In this document: one piece after another, positions 1-8,811 of the stretch
Layout: each line of letters begins with the position of its first letter
Numbering within the stretch: the first letter of the stretch is position 1
From: Burkholderiales bacterium
GTDB taxonomy: Bacteria; Pseudomonadota; Gammaproteobacteria; Burkholderiales; Burkholderiaceae_C
NCBI GenBank assembly: GCA_947474755.1
Contig: CANJJE010000001.1
Span: forward strand, 310,001-374,000
Length of the DNA stretch: 64,000 bases
Direction of reading: 5' to 3'
The notes under the pieces: generated by a model
What the model was told of the DNA's origin: nothing
What the model saw: only the letters and a program-made list of their open reading frames with translations
Database searches by the model: none
Translations under genes and position numbers: made by a program

Positions 1-235
1 GATCAGCCGCCACGATGCCCTGGTCGATCAGCGACTTCAGCGCCACCGGGAACACCAGCGTGCTGACGGCGGCCATGACCAGGAACACCACGGCCAGCGC
101 GATGCGGTTGCGGTAGGGTCGCAGGAAGGGCACGAGGCCGGCGAGCGAGCGGACGTTCTTGCCCGGGGCCGGCGGTGCAGGGGTGCGCGGCATGACCGCT
201 GCCGTCACGGTGGTACCCGATGGAATGGAAGACAT
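1..235 (-). CDS. ABC exporter, N-terminal part (gene runs off the left edge)
   Basis: The minus frame from an ATG at 235 stays open to the window edge and encodes about 78 residues. After a Pro/Ala-rich start come RSLAGLVPFLRPYRNRIAL and the hydrophobic VVFLVMAAVSTLVFPVALKS followed by LIDQG. This is the usual first transmembrane helix of an ABCB-type half transporter (MsbA-related permease/ATPase fusions); the ATPase half lies outside the window. An alternative in-frame ATG is at 193. The upstream lipocalin-like gene ends 110 bases before it on the same strand, so the two may be co-transcribed. The substrate cannot be told from this fragment. Confidence 0.75.
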   Translation of the reverse strand, partial: MSSIPSGTTVTAAVMPRTPAPPAPGKNVRSLAGLVPFLRPYRNRIALAVVFLVMAAVSTLVFPVALKSLIDQGIVAAD

Positions 236-345
236 TCGACGAGTCTACAGAGAGGCCTCGATACCGCGGCTCTGCAGAGTGACCCGGTGTTTGCATGTCG
301 CCCGACATGTCGACGGCTGGATGCCGATGAGCGATGTCCTGATGC

Positions 346-1530
346 CTATAACGACAAGCGCTCCGCGTAGCCCGTCATCTCCAGGTAGCCGTGACCAACG
401 CGATGCCCGCTGTCATCGCGCAATTCGCTCAGACCTTCCCAGTAGATCGAACCGGTGCTGGCACGGCTGTCGAGTTCCTGGCTGTCAAGCAGCGATATGA
501 CGGTGTAGCGGCCGACGGGCGTGTCGATCGTCCATTCCACCGGATAACGCGCCCCCGACGCCGGGCTGGTCCACATCCGGCCGGGCGTGAAGCGCAGTTC
601 CCCGGCGCCGAAGTTGCGCGTCGCGCCGCCGGCCACGCGGAAGCTGCCGCCGGCGTAGACGGCACTGCCGTCGGCGCTGCGCAGCCGGAAGGCCGTGAGC
701 GCGCTGCCATCGGTCAGGTTCATCCCGATCCAGTCCCAGCCAACCGCCTCGGGGTCGAGCAGCGAATCGCTCCACTCATGGTCCAGCCAGGCGGTGCCGC
801 GCACCGACTGCGCCACGCCGTCGCGCGTCAGCGTGCCGCTGACCGCGAGCTGCGGTTGGCTGTAGTAGTGGCTGGCCTGCTCAGGACGCGGCCCCTTGCG
901 CGAATAGCCCGCATCGCCTTGCAGCAGCAGCGGCTGTGTGGTGTCGAAACTGAAGTCGAAGGCAAAGCCGGCGCCGCCGCTGTCGCTGGCGATGCGGGCT
1001 CGGTAGCGGCTGCCGTTGCCAGTGCTCGGGGTCTGCCGCACCAGGGTCCAGTCGCGCAAGGTCAGTGCCGTGTCACCGATGGCCGCCTCGGCAATGCCGA
1101 AGCCGCCGCGCGCGACGCGCTGGTCGTGCCGTAATCGGCCGCGCTTCAGGTCGGTCAGCGCGGCATGGGCGAACAGCAGTTGCCGCGCAGCGAAGCGGCT
1201 CGGATGATCGGCGGCCACATCGCTGCGCGAGCGGAAGAAAGTGACCTGGAAGCCGCACCGGTCTGCCGGTGCGCTGCCGACATTTGCCATCGCGTCACCC
1301 GTCAGCACCGTCCCGGTCACGTACCACCACTCGATGCGCGAGTCCGGATGGGCGCCATGGTCCATCGGGAACAGCAGCGGCCGTGGGCGGATGCCAGATT
1401 CGACCGCGGGTGCCACGGCGGCGACGCACGTTGACCACGGCAGTACTGCCAGCCCGCGCAGGAAACCGCGTCGACGAACGCTCAAAGCGTCGATCGTCGT
1501 TTCGAGGCAGGGCAGGGGATGAGAAAACAC
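346..1530 (-). CDS. CrtC/AttH-type lipocalin-like protein with Tat signal
   Basis: The protein has about 394 residues. It carries the block FPMDHGAHPDSRIEWWYVTG and later TAWLDHEWSD, typical of the carotenoid 1,2-hydratase/AttH family (two-domain lipocalin-like fold). Such proteins are often annotated as hydroxyneurosporene synthase or mislabelled as an iron ABC permease. No carotenoid genes are nearby, so a carotenoid role is not supported. The N-terminus reads SVRRRGFLRGLAVLP and then an Ala-rich stretch, a twin-arginine signal, so the protein is probably exported folded to the periplasm. The start is uncertain: GTG at 1530 is used, TTG at 1485 would also keep the signal, and the longest frame begins at 1626. 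It is divergent from the SNF2 gene. Confidence 0.8.
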   Translation of the reverse strand: MFSHPLPCLETTIDALSVRRRGFLRGLAVLPWSTCVAAVAPAVESGIRPRPLLFPMDHGAHPDSRIEWWYVTGTVLTGDAMANVGSAPADRCGFQVTFFRSRSDVAADHPSRFAARQLLFAHAALTDLKRGRLRHDQRVARGGFGIAEAAIGDTALTLRDWTLVRQTPSTGNGSRYRARIASDSGGAGFAFDFSFDTTQPLLLQGDAGYSRKGPRPEQASHYYSQPQLAVSGTLTRDGVAQSVRGTAWLDHEWSDSLLDPEAVGWDWIGMNLTDGSALTAFRLRSADGSAVYAGGSFRVAGGATRNFGAGELRFTPGRMWTSPASGARYPVEWTIDTPVGRYTVISLLDSQELDSRASTGSIYWEGLSELRDDSGHRVGHGYLEMTGYAERLSL

Positions 1531-1610
1531 GCCGCCGAGGATCGCACAGCCGACACAGGCGGTCGGGCCTGACCCACAATACCCGGTTGCCCGCCCGAGA
1601 TCGCTGTCCG

Positions 1611-4600
1611 ATGTCCGAGTTTTCACTGCCTGCCGATTTCGACCTCAGCGATCATTTCGATCACTCCACCCTGATGCGTGCCATCGGGCTGAAACCCGAG
1701 CAGGCACTGCTGTCGGAGCATGAGGACAGCGGCCGCCTGCACACGCGTCTGCGTGGCAGCAGCACCGCGATCTACGAGCAGACGATCAGCTTCTTCATCG
1801 ACCCGCGCACCGGCCTGCACTTGCGCGGCCTGTGCACCTGTCCGATGGGCTTCAACTGCCAGCACGTTGCCGCGGCGCTGATGGCCCACGAGGCCGCCTT
1901 GGTCCGCGCGCGTCGTCTGGGCATCCAGGGCGCCGGCATCGGCGGTGCAGCCGATGTTGGGGCGGATATGGCTGTCCGTACGGCCACCCGCGCTGGACAA
2001 CCGGCCGAACCGCCGTCGCGCTCGCCAGGCTCGGGTGTGCCGACCCGCAACTTCTTCGACGGGGCCGGCTTGCCGCCGGCGCTCGAGAGCTGGCTCGACG
2101 GGGCGAAGCAGGCATTCGTGCCCTCGCATTCGGATGATGAGCCGGTGCCGCCCGAACTGCCGCGCGTCGCAGCCGGCAAGCGACTGATGTACGTGCTGAG
2201 CAGTTCGGACTCCCGCATGACTTTGAAGCTGCATCTGGGCAGCGCGCGGCGTAGCGGTGAGATCAGCCGACACCACCCGCATGCGCCCAGCGTGGCCGAC
2301 ATCCTGCGCACCCGGCCCTCGTACGTCGGCGTCGATGATGAATTCCTGCTGGCAGCGCTGCTGCCGTTCACGCTGAACCGCCCGGGAGCCCAGGTATCGC
2401 TTGCCGGTCGCACCGCCGCCGCCACACTGCGACAACTGGTGCGTGCCGGTGCCTGCTGGTTCGTCGACTCGCCCGATACGCCACCCGACACGCCTCCCGG
2501 CGCGCCACTGACCTGGCTCGATGCGCCACTGCCCCTGCGTTTGCAGTGGCATGCCGATGAGAAAGGGCAGTGGTCCACCCGTTGGGAAGCGGATCCGACC
2601 GCACATGGCGATGCAGCGGATCCTGTGCCCGACGTTCCTGCTTTGAACGTGGTCAGCCTCGTGCTGTTGCCGCAGCCGCACGTCGTGATCAGCGACGCTG
2701 CAGGCCAGATGAGCGTTCGCCCCGCCGATGTGTCCGGCAGCGGCCTGTCCGGCTCGACGATCCACTGGCTGGCGGGCATGCCGCCAGTGCCGAACACTGC
2801 ATTGCCCGCGCTGGTCGGTCGGCTGCGCTCGCTGGGACTGGCGCACCAGGTGGCACTGCCGCTGCCCCAACCCCATGCCCAGCCGCTGCAGGAACTCGGC
2901 GAGCTGACCCTGCAACCGGTGCTGCGCCTGCTGACCTGTCCCAACGTGCCGTCCGAGACCTGGCTCGAGGGTCACCAGCGCCCGCCGCCAGCAGGCCAGC
3001 CACTGCGCCAGGCTGCGGTGCAATTGCTGCTGCGCTACGAGTTGGCCCGGTCAGATGTCCGACACGCGACCACGGCCGTTGACTTCAACTTTCCGGCGGG
3101 TGCTTCCGATGTCGCCTTCCTCGAGCAAGCTGACCCGCTGCGGCCAGGCCAGATGCAGCTGACGCGCTTTCGACGCAACGCGCTTGCCGAGGCGCATGCC
3201 ATGCAGCATCTGTTCGAGCAGCTCGATCTGCGGCCGTGGAGCCGCGTGGCCGCGTTCGCACTCGACCGCATGGCCGCTCTCAAGGCGGGGCGGCTGCAAG
3301 CGGGCGCGCTGCCGCCGGCACTCGAGGACGGGTTGCTGATCCTGGTGCCGACCACACGCGATGCCTGGCCGACGCTGCTCAGCCACCAGGTGCCGGTCCT
3401 GCAGGCAGAAGGCTGGTGCATCGAGCGCGCCGACGACTTTCCGTTCGAGGTCTACGACGCAGATGACTTCGAGTTGAGTCTTGACGAGGCCAATGAGGGC
3501 GGCACCGACTGGTTCCGCATCGGACTGAAAGTCAGTGTCGGTGGTACGCCGGTCGATCTGGTGCCGCTGCTGGTGGGTCTGGTGCAGGCCGGCTGGCTCA
3601 AACTGGAAGCGTCCTTGAACAAGGCCGACGGCGAGGTCTTGCTGCCGTGGCCCGACGACAGCGCACCAGCGGTGAGCGCATCGTCACCCAAGGGCCGTGC
3701 GCTCAAACGCGAGCGGCTGTTGCGCCTGCCGGTGGCGCGCATCGCGCCATTGGTCGCCTGGCTGCGAGGCGTCTTTGGTACCACCGGTTTTGCCTCGGGC
3801 GAGGCGCGGGTGTCTCGCTTCGAGCTGGGTGCGATCGAGACGCTGTCTGCCGGGCTGGCTCTGCGGGCGCCGCCAGCCCTGGACCAGCTTCTTGAGCAAC
3901 TGCGCTTGCTGCGTACCGGCGAGGGCCTGCCGGCGGTGACGGTCTCGCCGAACGTTCAGGCGCAGTTGAGGCCGTACCAGCGCGACGGCCTGGCCTGGAT
4001 GGATTTCCTGCGCCGCGCCGGGTTCGGCGGCGTACTGGCCGACGACATGGGCCTGGGCAAGACGCTGCAGACGCTGGCCTTGCTGCAGGCCGAGCTGGAC
4101 GCCGGTCGCCTCGATCGGCCCAGCCTGGTCGTGGTGCCGACCAGCCTGCTGGAGAACTGGCTGGCCGAAGCGACCCGCTTCACGCCGCAGCTGCGCGTGC
4201 TGGTGCTCCACGGCAAGCACCGCGCGCAGCAGTTCAAGGGCATCGCTCGCGCACACGTCGTGGTCACGAGCTACCCGCTCGCGGTGCGCGACATGGCGGT
4301 GCTGGCCCGCCATGCCTGGCACTATCTGGTGCTTGACGAAGCGCAGCGCATCAAGAACAGCCGAAGCCAGGCGACGCTGTCGCTGAAGTCGCTGAATGCT
4401 CGACACCGTCTGTGTCTGTCGGGCACGCCACTCGAAAACCACCTGGGCGAGTTGTGGAGCCTGATGGACTTCGTCAGCCCCGGCCTGCTCGGCAACGAGG
4501 CCCAGTTCCGCGAGCACTACCGCAACCCGATCGAGAAGCGCCAGGAGACCCTGCAGGCCGAGCACCTCGCGCGGCGCGTGCGGCCATTCATCCTGCGACG

Positions 4601-5450
4601 CACCAAGCTGCAGGTGGCGCAGGACCTGCCCGAGAAGACCGAGACACTGCTGCGCGTCGAACTTGACGGCATGCAGCGCGACCTGTACGAGACCGTGCGT
4701 GCGACGATGGACAGCAAGCTTCGCGAGGCCATTGCCAAGCAGGGCCTCGCGCGCAGCCAGATCGTCGTCCTCGATGCGCTGCTCAAGCTGCGTCAGGTCT
4801 GTTGCGACCCCCGGCTGCTGAGGCTGCGTGACGCGGCATCCCAGGACGACGACGATGCGCTGGTGGACTCAGTCTTCAGCACGGCTGTTGTCGCCAAGCC
4901 GGGAAAACGCCACCACGCCGCGACCAGCGCGCCCTCGGCGAAGCTCGAACTGCTGCGCGATCTGCTGCCGACTCTGGTCGAGGATGGTCGACGCATCCTG
5001 GTGTTCTCGCAGTTCACCGAAATGCTGGCGCTGATCGAGCTCGAACTGGGGCGGCTGAATCTGGACTACATCAAGCTGACGGGCGAAACCGTCAACCGGG
5101 GTGAGGTGGTGCAGTCGTTCCAGGACGGTGATGTACCGATCTTCCTGATCAGCCTGAAGGCTGGCGGTGTCGGGCTCAACCTCACGGCGGCCGACACCGT
5201 CATCCTCTATGACCCCTGGTGGAATCCGGCTGTCGAGCAGCAGGCGATCGACCGCGCCTACCGCATTGGCCAAGGCAAGCCGGTGTTCGTCTACAAGCTG
5301 GTGGCCAGTGGCACGGTCGAGGAAAAGATGCTGGAGCTGCAGGCCCGCAAGGCGGGTCTGGCCGATTCGCTGCTGTCGGGCGTGGCCGGCACGGCCGCGC
5401 TGACAGCACAGGATTTCGACGAATTGTTCAGGCCGCTCGTGGCGGGCTAG
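1611..5450 (+). CDS. SWIM zinc-finger / SNF2-family DEAD-like helicase
   Basis: The protein has 1279 residues. A SWIM zinc finger of the form CxCx5CxH (CTCPMGFNCQH) lies near residues 73-85. The middle 700 residues are poorly recognisable. The C-terminal third is a SNF2/Rad54-type ATPase: DDMGLGKT (Walker A, about residue 810), DEAQRIKN (Walker B, about 908), SGTPLENHLGELWSLMDF, then the helicase C-domain with FSQFTEML (about 1131) and DPWWNPAVEQQAIDRAYRIG. The family moves along DNA and remodels bound proteins, acting in transcription recycling or repair, but the exact role here is unknown. The ATG at 1611 is chosen because the family block begins just after it and upstream sequence is not protein-like. 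Confidence 0.9.
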   Translation: MSEFSLPADFDLSDHFDHSTLMRAIGLKPEQALLSEHEDSGRLHTRLRGSSTAIYEQTISFFIDPRTGLHLRGLCTCPMGFNCQHVAAALMAHEAALVRARRLGIQGAGIGGAADVGADMAVRTATRAGQPAEPPSRSPGSGVPTRNFFDGAGLPPALESWLDGAKQAFVPSHSDDEPVPPELPRVAAGKRLMYVLSSSDSRMTLKLHLGSARRSGEISRHHPHAPSVADILRTRPSYVGVDDEFLLAALLPFTLNRPGAQVSLAGRTAAATLRQLVRAGACWFVDSPDTPPDTPPGAPLTWLDAPLPLRLQWHADEKGQWSTRWEADPTAHGDAADPVPDVPALNVVSLVLLPQPHVVISDAAGQMSVRPADVSGSGLSGSTIHWLAGMPPVPNTALPALVGRLRSLGLAHQVALPLPQPHAQPLQELGELTLQPVLRLLTCPNVPSETWLEGHQRPPPAGQPLRQAAVQLLLRYELARSDVRHATTAVDFNFPAGASDVAFLEQADPLRPGQMQLTRFRRNALAEAHAMQHLFEQLDLRPWSRVAAFALDRMAALKAGRLQAGALPPALEDGLLILVPTTRDAWPTLLSHQVPVLQAEGWCIERADDFPFEVYDADDFELSLDEANEGGTDWFRIGLKVSVGGTPVDLVPLLVGLVQAGWLKLEASLNKADGEVLLPWPDDSAPAVSASSPKGRALKRERLLRLPVARIAPLVAWLRGVFGTTGFASGEARVSRFELGAIETLSAGLALRAPPALDQLLEQLRLLRTGEGLPAVTVSPNVQAQLRPYQRDGLAWMDFLRRAGFGGVLADDMGLGKTLQTLALLQAELDAGRLDRPSLVVVPTSLLENWLAEATRFTPQLRVLVLHGKHRAQQFKGIARAHVVVTSYPLAVRDMAVLARHAWHYLVLDEAQRIKNSRSQATLSLKSLNARHRLCLSGTPLENHLGELWSLMDFVSPGLLGNEAQFREHYRNPIEKRQETLQAEHLARRVRPFILRRTKLQVAQDLPEKTETLLRVELDGMQRDLYETVRATMDSKLREAIAKQGLARSQIVVLDALLKLRQVCCDPRLLRLRDAASQDDDDALVDSVFSTAVVAKPGKRHHAATSAPSAKLELLRDLLPTLVEDGRRILVFSQFTEMLALIELELGRLNLDYIKLTGETVNRGEVVQSFQDGDVPIFLISLKAGGVGLNLTAADTVILYDPWWNPAVEQQAIDRAYRIGQGKPVFVYKLVASGTVEEKMLELQARKAGLADSLLSGVAGTAALTAQDFDELFRPLVAG

Positions 5451-5488
5451 CGAAATGTCGAGGTCTTGCGCGGGTCACGCGAGGCCAA

Positions 5489-5722
5489 TTACTTCTTCTT
5501 CGGATCGACCTGATTGCCGATGACGCCGCCCACGGCAGCCCCGCCCAGCGTGCCGAGTGTTCCGCCACCCGTCAGGATGGCGCCTGCGGCTGCACCGACG
5601 CCAGCGCCGACGGCGGTGTTCTGGTCGCGCTGGCTCATGTTGCTGCAACTGGTGGCGGCCATGGCAAGCAGCAGAGCGGCGAGCCTGGCGCTGCGGCGCG
5701 AAGAGCTGAGGGGCTGGTGCAT
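5489..5722 (-). CDS. Glycine-zipper outer-membrane lipoprotein (OsmB-like)
   Basis: A 77-residue protein with a signal peptide ending AMAATSC, a lipobox-like site, so probably lipid-anchored. It continues with Gly-rich alternating segments AVGAGVGAAAGAILTGGG and GTLGGAAVGGVIGNQ, the glycine-zipper 2TM pattern of OsmB/SlyB-like proteins. It ends in DPKKK. The ATG at 5722 has a GGAG eight bases upstream; the frame is open to 5791 but that part is not signal-like. It converges with the SNF2 gene. Function in this family is mostly envelope stress related. Confidence 0.8.
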   Translation of the reverse strand: MHQPLSSSRRSARLAALLLAMAATSCSNMSQRDQNTAVGAGVGAAAGAILTGGGTLGTLGGAAVGGVIGNQVDPKKK

Positions 5723-5839
5723 CTGAATCTCCAAGGTCGGGCCGGGTGCCCGTGAGATTGCAGGATGGGCGTGCTCTTTGGCATCAACCATCGTCGCCGG
5801 CCGCGTCGGCTTGTCAGCGGTGGACTACGTGAAGATGCT

Positions 5840-6445
5840 TCAGGCGGACTGTGATGGCGTTGCCGGGGTCTCGGTGGCATCGCGCCGGCATTGCGCTTGC
5901 AGCGCTTGCCAGCCGGACCGTCCAAGCGACTCCATCGTGCGCAGATTGGCCTCGTAGATCGCTTCGGCTTCGGGGAAGGCCTGCACCGCGCGATCGATGC
6001 TGGCCTCGCGAAGCAGATGCAGCGTGGGGTACGGCGATCGGTTGCTCGCGTTGGTCACGTCCTCGGGCTCGGTATCCGCAAACTGATAGTCGGGGTGGAA
6101 GCTGGCCAGCTGCAGCTCGCCATCGCAGCCCATTTCGCTGAGCGCCGCCTCGGCCACGTCGAGGAAATCGTTGTAGTCGGCAAAGTCACACAACGCATGC
6201 GGATGCACCAGCAGCGTGGTGTCGCAAAGCGACGCGTCGGTATCGAGCAGCCGCTGGGCCTCCTCGCACAGCGTGCGAAGCAGCACTTCAGTGTCGGTGG
6301 CGTCGCTGACCACGCAGCGGATCTGGCCTTTCACGCGCACCGCTCGGGCGAAGGGGCAGAGGTTCAGCCCGATCACCGCCCGATCGACCCAGGCCAGGGT
6401 CTCGGCTGCGGCCGACGTCAGCTTGCCGGGATCAGGGTTTGCCAA
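5840..6445 (-). CDS. DUF1415 family protein
   Basis: A 201-residue soluble protein matching the DUF1415 pattern: WVDRAVIGLNLCPFARAV near the N-terminus, then TLLVHPHALCDFADYNDFLD, LASFHPDYQFAD and NRSPYPTLHLLRE. The family is common in proteobacteria and has no assigned function. The likely start is a TTG at 6445, since no ATG lies before the conserved N-terminal block. It sits 18 bases after the bpt stop, making it the third member of an aat-bpt-DUF1415 transcription unit. Confidence 0.85.
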   Translation of the reverse strand: MANPDPGKLTSAAAETLAWVDRAVIGLNLCPFARAVRVKGQIRCVVSDATDTEVLLRTLCEEAQRLLDTDASLCDTTLLVHPHALCDFADYNDFLDVAEAALSEMGCDGELQLASFHPDYQFADTEPEDVTNASNRSPYPTLHLLREASIDRAVQAFPEAEAIYEANLRTMESLGRSGWQALQAQCRRDATETPATPSQSA

Positions 6446-6463
6446 TGCCTGCCACCGTTGATG

Positions 6464-7246
6464 TCACCGAGCGTCGCCATGCAAGCGGCCGCCATCTGCC
6501 GCAGGCTCGGGCATCCAGCGGCCATCGATCAGGTGCTCGTTCGGGCGGAATCTGGACTTGTAGGCCATCTTGTCGCTGGCGCCGATCCAGTAGCCCAGGT
6601 AGAGGTAGGGCAGCTTCAAGAGCACCGTCTGTTCGATCTGCCACAGGATGTTGTAGGTGCCGTAGCTGGTGTTTTCTTCCGGTTCGTAGAAGGTGTAAAC
6701 AGCCGAGAGGCCGTTGTTCAGGATGTCGAGTATCGACACCATCTTCAGCACACCGAGCTGCCCTGGGGAAGCACCTGCCACCGGCTCGCGGAATTCCACC
6801 AGCCTTGAATTGACGCGGCTTTGCAGCAGGAACTGGGTGTACTGGTCGACGCTGTCGCTGTCCATGCCACCACCGCTGTGGCGACCCGACTGGTAGCGAA
6901 GGTAGAGCTGGTAATGCTCCTGGACGAAGCCCAGCCTGAGCACGCGTGCCTGCAGTGTGCTGTGCGACTTCCATGCGCGGCGCTGGCTGCGGGTGGGCTC
7001 GAAGGTGTTTACCGGAACGCGCAGCGGTACGCAGGCTCGGCAGTCGTCGCAGTGCGGGCGGTAGGTGAACATGCCGCTGCGCCGGAAACCATTGCTGACC
7101 AGACCCGAGTAGACGTCCGACTGGATGATGTGGCTGGGTGTGGCGACCTGAGAGCGCGCCATCTTGCCCGGCAGGTAGCTGCACGCGTAGGGCGCCGTCG
7201 AATAGAACTGCAAGGACGCGAGCGGGAGCTCTTTCGGGTGGGTCAC
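6464..7246 (-). CDS. bpt: Aspartate/glutamate leucyl-tRNA-protein transferase
   Basis: A 260-residue protein of the Ate/Bpt family. Diagnostic blocks are [14 protein letters not shown], the Cys-rich [24 protein letters not shown] and, near the end, [18 protein letters not shown]. In bacteria this family transfers leucine from Leu-tRNA to N-terminal Asp or Glu of proteins, marking them for ClpS/ClpAP degradation (N-degron pathway). It was formerly annotated as arginyl-tRNA-protein transferase. The start ATG overlaps the stop of aat by four bases, so translation is probably coupled. Confidence 0.93.
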   Translation of the reverse strand: MTHPKELPLASLQFYSTAPYACSYLPGKMARSQVATPSHIIQSDVYSGLVSNGFRRSGMFTYRPHCDDCRACVPLRVPVNTFEPTRSQRRAWKSHSTLQARVLRLGFVQEHYQLYLRYQSGRHSGGGMDSDSVDQYTQFLLQSRVNSRLVEFREPVAGASPGQLGVLKMVSILDILNNGLSAVYTFYEPEENTSYGTYNILWQIEQTVLLKLPYLYLGYWIGASDKMAYKSRFRPNEHLIDGRWMPEPAADGGRLHGDAR

Positions 7247-8019
7247 GGGCGGCCTTCGTCGGGGGAAACCTCAACGCCTGGGGGCGGCGAAGCCAGCCAC
7301 CCCCACAGCCGTTGATGATAATTCCACGAGGTCACCGGCCGCGCCTTCACGCGCTCGGCGATCGCGGCTTCGAACACGTTGCGCGGCAGTTCGCGACCGC
7401 CCATCGAGCTGAGATGACCGGTGCGCTGCTGGCAGTCGATCAGGTCGATGCCATGTTCGCGGCCGAAGCACACCAGCGCCGCCAGCGCGATCTTCGAAGC
7501 GTCGGCGCGCCGCGAGAACATCGATTCGCCGAAGAACATCCTGCCGATGCCGACGCCGTAAAGGCCGCCTGCCAGTTCACCGTCGATCCAGGTCTCGACG
7601 CTGTGCACCGCGCCCAAGGCGTGCCATCGGCTATAGGCCGCCACCATGTCGGGCACGATCCAGGTGCCTTTCTGTCCGTCGCGCGGGCTCGCGGCGCAGG
7701 CTGCAATGACCTGTTCGAATGCGCTGTCGATGCGCACCTCGCAGCCGGGTGAGCGGGTGAACTTCGCAATCGTCTTGCGCAGTGAACGGCTGAGCTTGAA
7801 TTCGTGCGTCCACAGCACCATGCGCGGGTCGGGCGACCACCACAGCACCGGTTGGCCCTCGCTGTACCAGGGGAAGACACCCTTCGAATAAGCCTCGGCG
7901 AGCCGTGCCGGGGTCAGCGAGCCACCTGCCGCGAGCAGCCCCGGTGCGTCGGAGCCGGGCGGCAGTGCCAGCCGCGTGTCGGGCAGCGGCTCACGGTCGT
8001 CGCGCAACCAGTGGATCAA
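7243..8019 (-). CDS. aat: Leucyl/phenylalanyl-tRNA-protein transferase
   Basis: About 258 residues. The Aat core is clear: [68 protein letters not shown] and [20 protein letters not shown]. The enzyme moves Leu or Phe from tRNA to N-terminal Arg or Lys, the second branch of the bacterial N-degron pathway. It is the first gene of the unit with bpt and DUF1415. The start is uncertain: the TTG at 8019 gives the usual short MIHWL-type N-terminus with GAGG upstream, and an in-frame TTG at 8049 would add ten residues. Confidence 0.93.
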   Translation of the reverse strand: MIHWLRDDREPLPDTRLALPPGSDAPGLLAAGGSLTPARLAEAYSKGVFPWYSEGQPVLWWSPDPRMVLWTHEFKLSRSLRKTIAKFTRSPGCEVRIDSAFEQVIAACAASPRDGQKGTWIVPDMVAAYSRWHALGAVHSVETWIDGELAGGLYGVGIGRMFFGESMFSRRADASKIALAALVCFGREHGIDLIDCQQRTGHLSSMGGRELPRNVFEAAIAERVKARPVTSWNYHQRLWGWLASPPPGVEVSPDEGRP

Positions 8020-8178
8020 GTGCGGCTTGCCTCGAGCGAGTCGCCGCAAACCACGCCGCCCTGCCCATTCAGACCGTCCACTGTGCTGCGCCTCTGCTCG
8101 CTTGCGATGGATTCATCGTAACCGCCGCGACGCAGCTTCTTCGATCCTGATAAAACGCTTTCCTGGAGGTTGAATTCC

Positions 8179-8775
8179 GTGCGTGGTTTTGCTGCTCCCG
8201 TGGCTTTTTCGGTGCTGTTGCCGCTGTTCACGCTGGCCATTGAGCCGGCATGCGCCGCGGACGCGAGCGTCATGGCACGCCCTGCCGTGAGTGCGTCGGC
8301 GGTACCCACGGACAGCGCACGTACCGTCTACAGGCAACGGGATGCCGAGGGCAGGACGGTGTTCACCGATCGACCCGCCCCAGGCTTTGTCACCGAGCGT
8401 CGCTGGGCAATCGAGCCCGAAGACCCTGACGCTGCCGCCGCACGTCGCGAGGCCAGCCGCGCCCAGTCGGAGCGGGTCACCGAACGCATCCAGCGCTCGA
8501 TCGATCAGCAACAGCAGCGCATCAATGAGCTGCAGATAGAGCAACTGCGCGCCCAGCGAGCCGCCGACGCCCTGCAGGCCGAGCGCTTGCGTGAGCGAGA
8601 GCGGGACGACGAGAACCGATATGTGCTGCTGCGGCCCCATGCACGTTCGTTCGGATACACCCCATTCGGCCAGATCGGCCCCTATCGCCCAGATCCGCAG
8701 CCGCTCGGGCCGAAGCCGCTGGCCAAGCAGGCACCGCCAGTCGGCCCGCTCGCACCACCAGTCGAGTCGCGCTGA
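8179..8775 (+). CDS. Exported DUF4124-type protein
   Basis: About 198 residues. A signal peptide (AFSVLLPLFTLAI...ACAAD) is followed by the DUF4124-like segment VYRQRDAEGRTVFTDRPAPG. Next comes a charged, probably coiled-coil, Glu/Arg/Gln-rich stretch and a Pro-rich tail. The start is the GTG at 8179, which has a GGAGG nine bases upstream; a TTG at 8170 lies directly against that site and is less likely. DUF4124 proteins are periplasmic or envelope proteins of unknown role. It is divergent from aat. Confidence 0.75.
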   Translation: MRGFAAPVAFSVLLPLFTLAIEPACAADASVMARPAVSASAVPTDSARTVYRQRDAEGRTVFTDRPAPGFVTERRWAIEPEDPDAAAARREASRAQSERVTERIQRSIDQQQQRINELQIEQLRAQRAADALQAERLRERERDDENRYVLLRPHARSFGYTPFGQIGPYRPDPQPLGPKPLAKQAPPVGPLAPPVESR

Positions 8776-8811
8776 AGGTGCCCAAGCACCGTTGCCAACG
8801 CAGCCCTGGGA

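Noticed and set aside
1611-5450. SNF2 protein as part of a DISARM- or other anti-phage system
   Set aside because: No methyltransferase, nuclease, DUF1998 or phospholipase D partner lies next to it; neighbours are housekeeping or unrelated genes.
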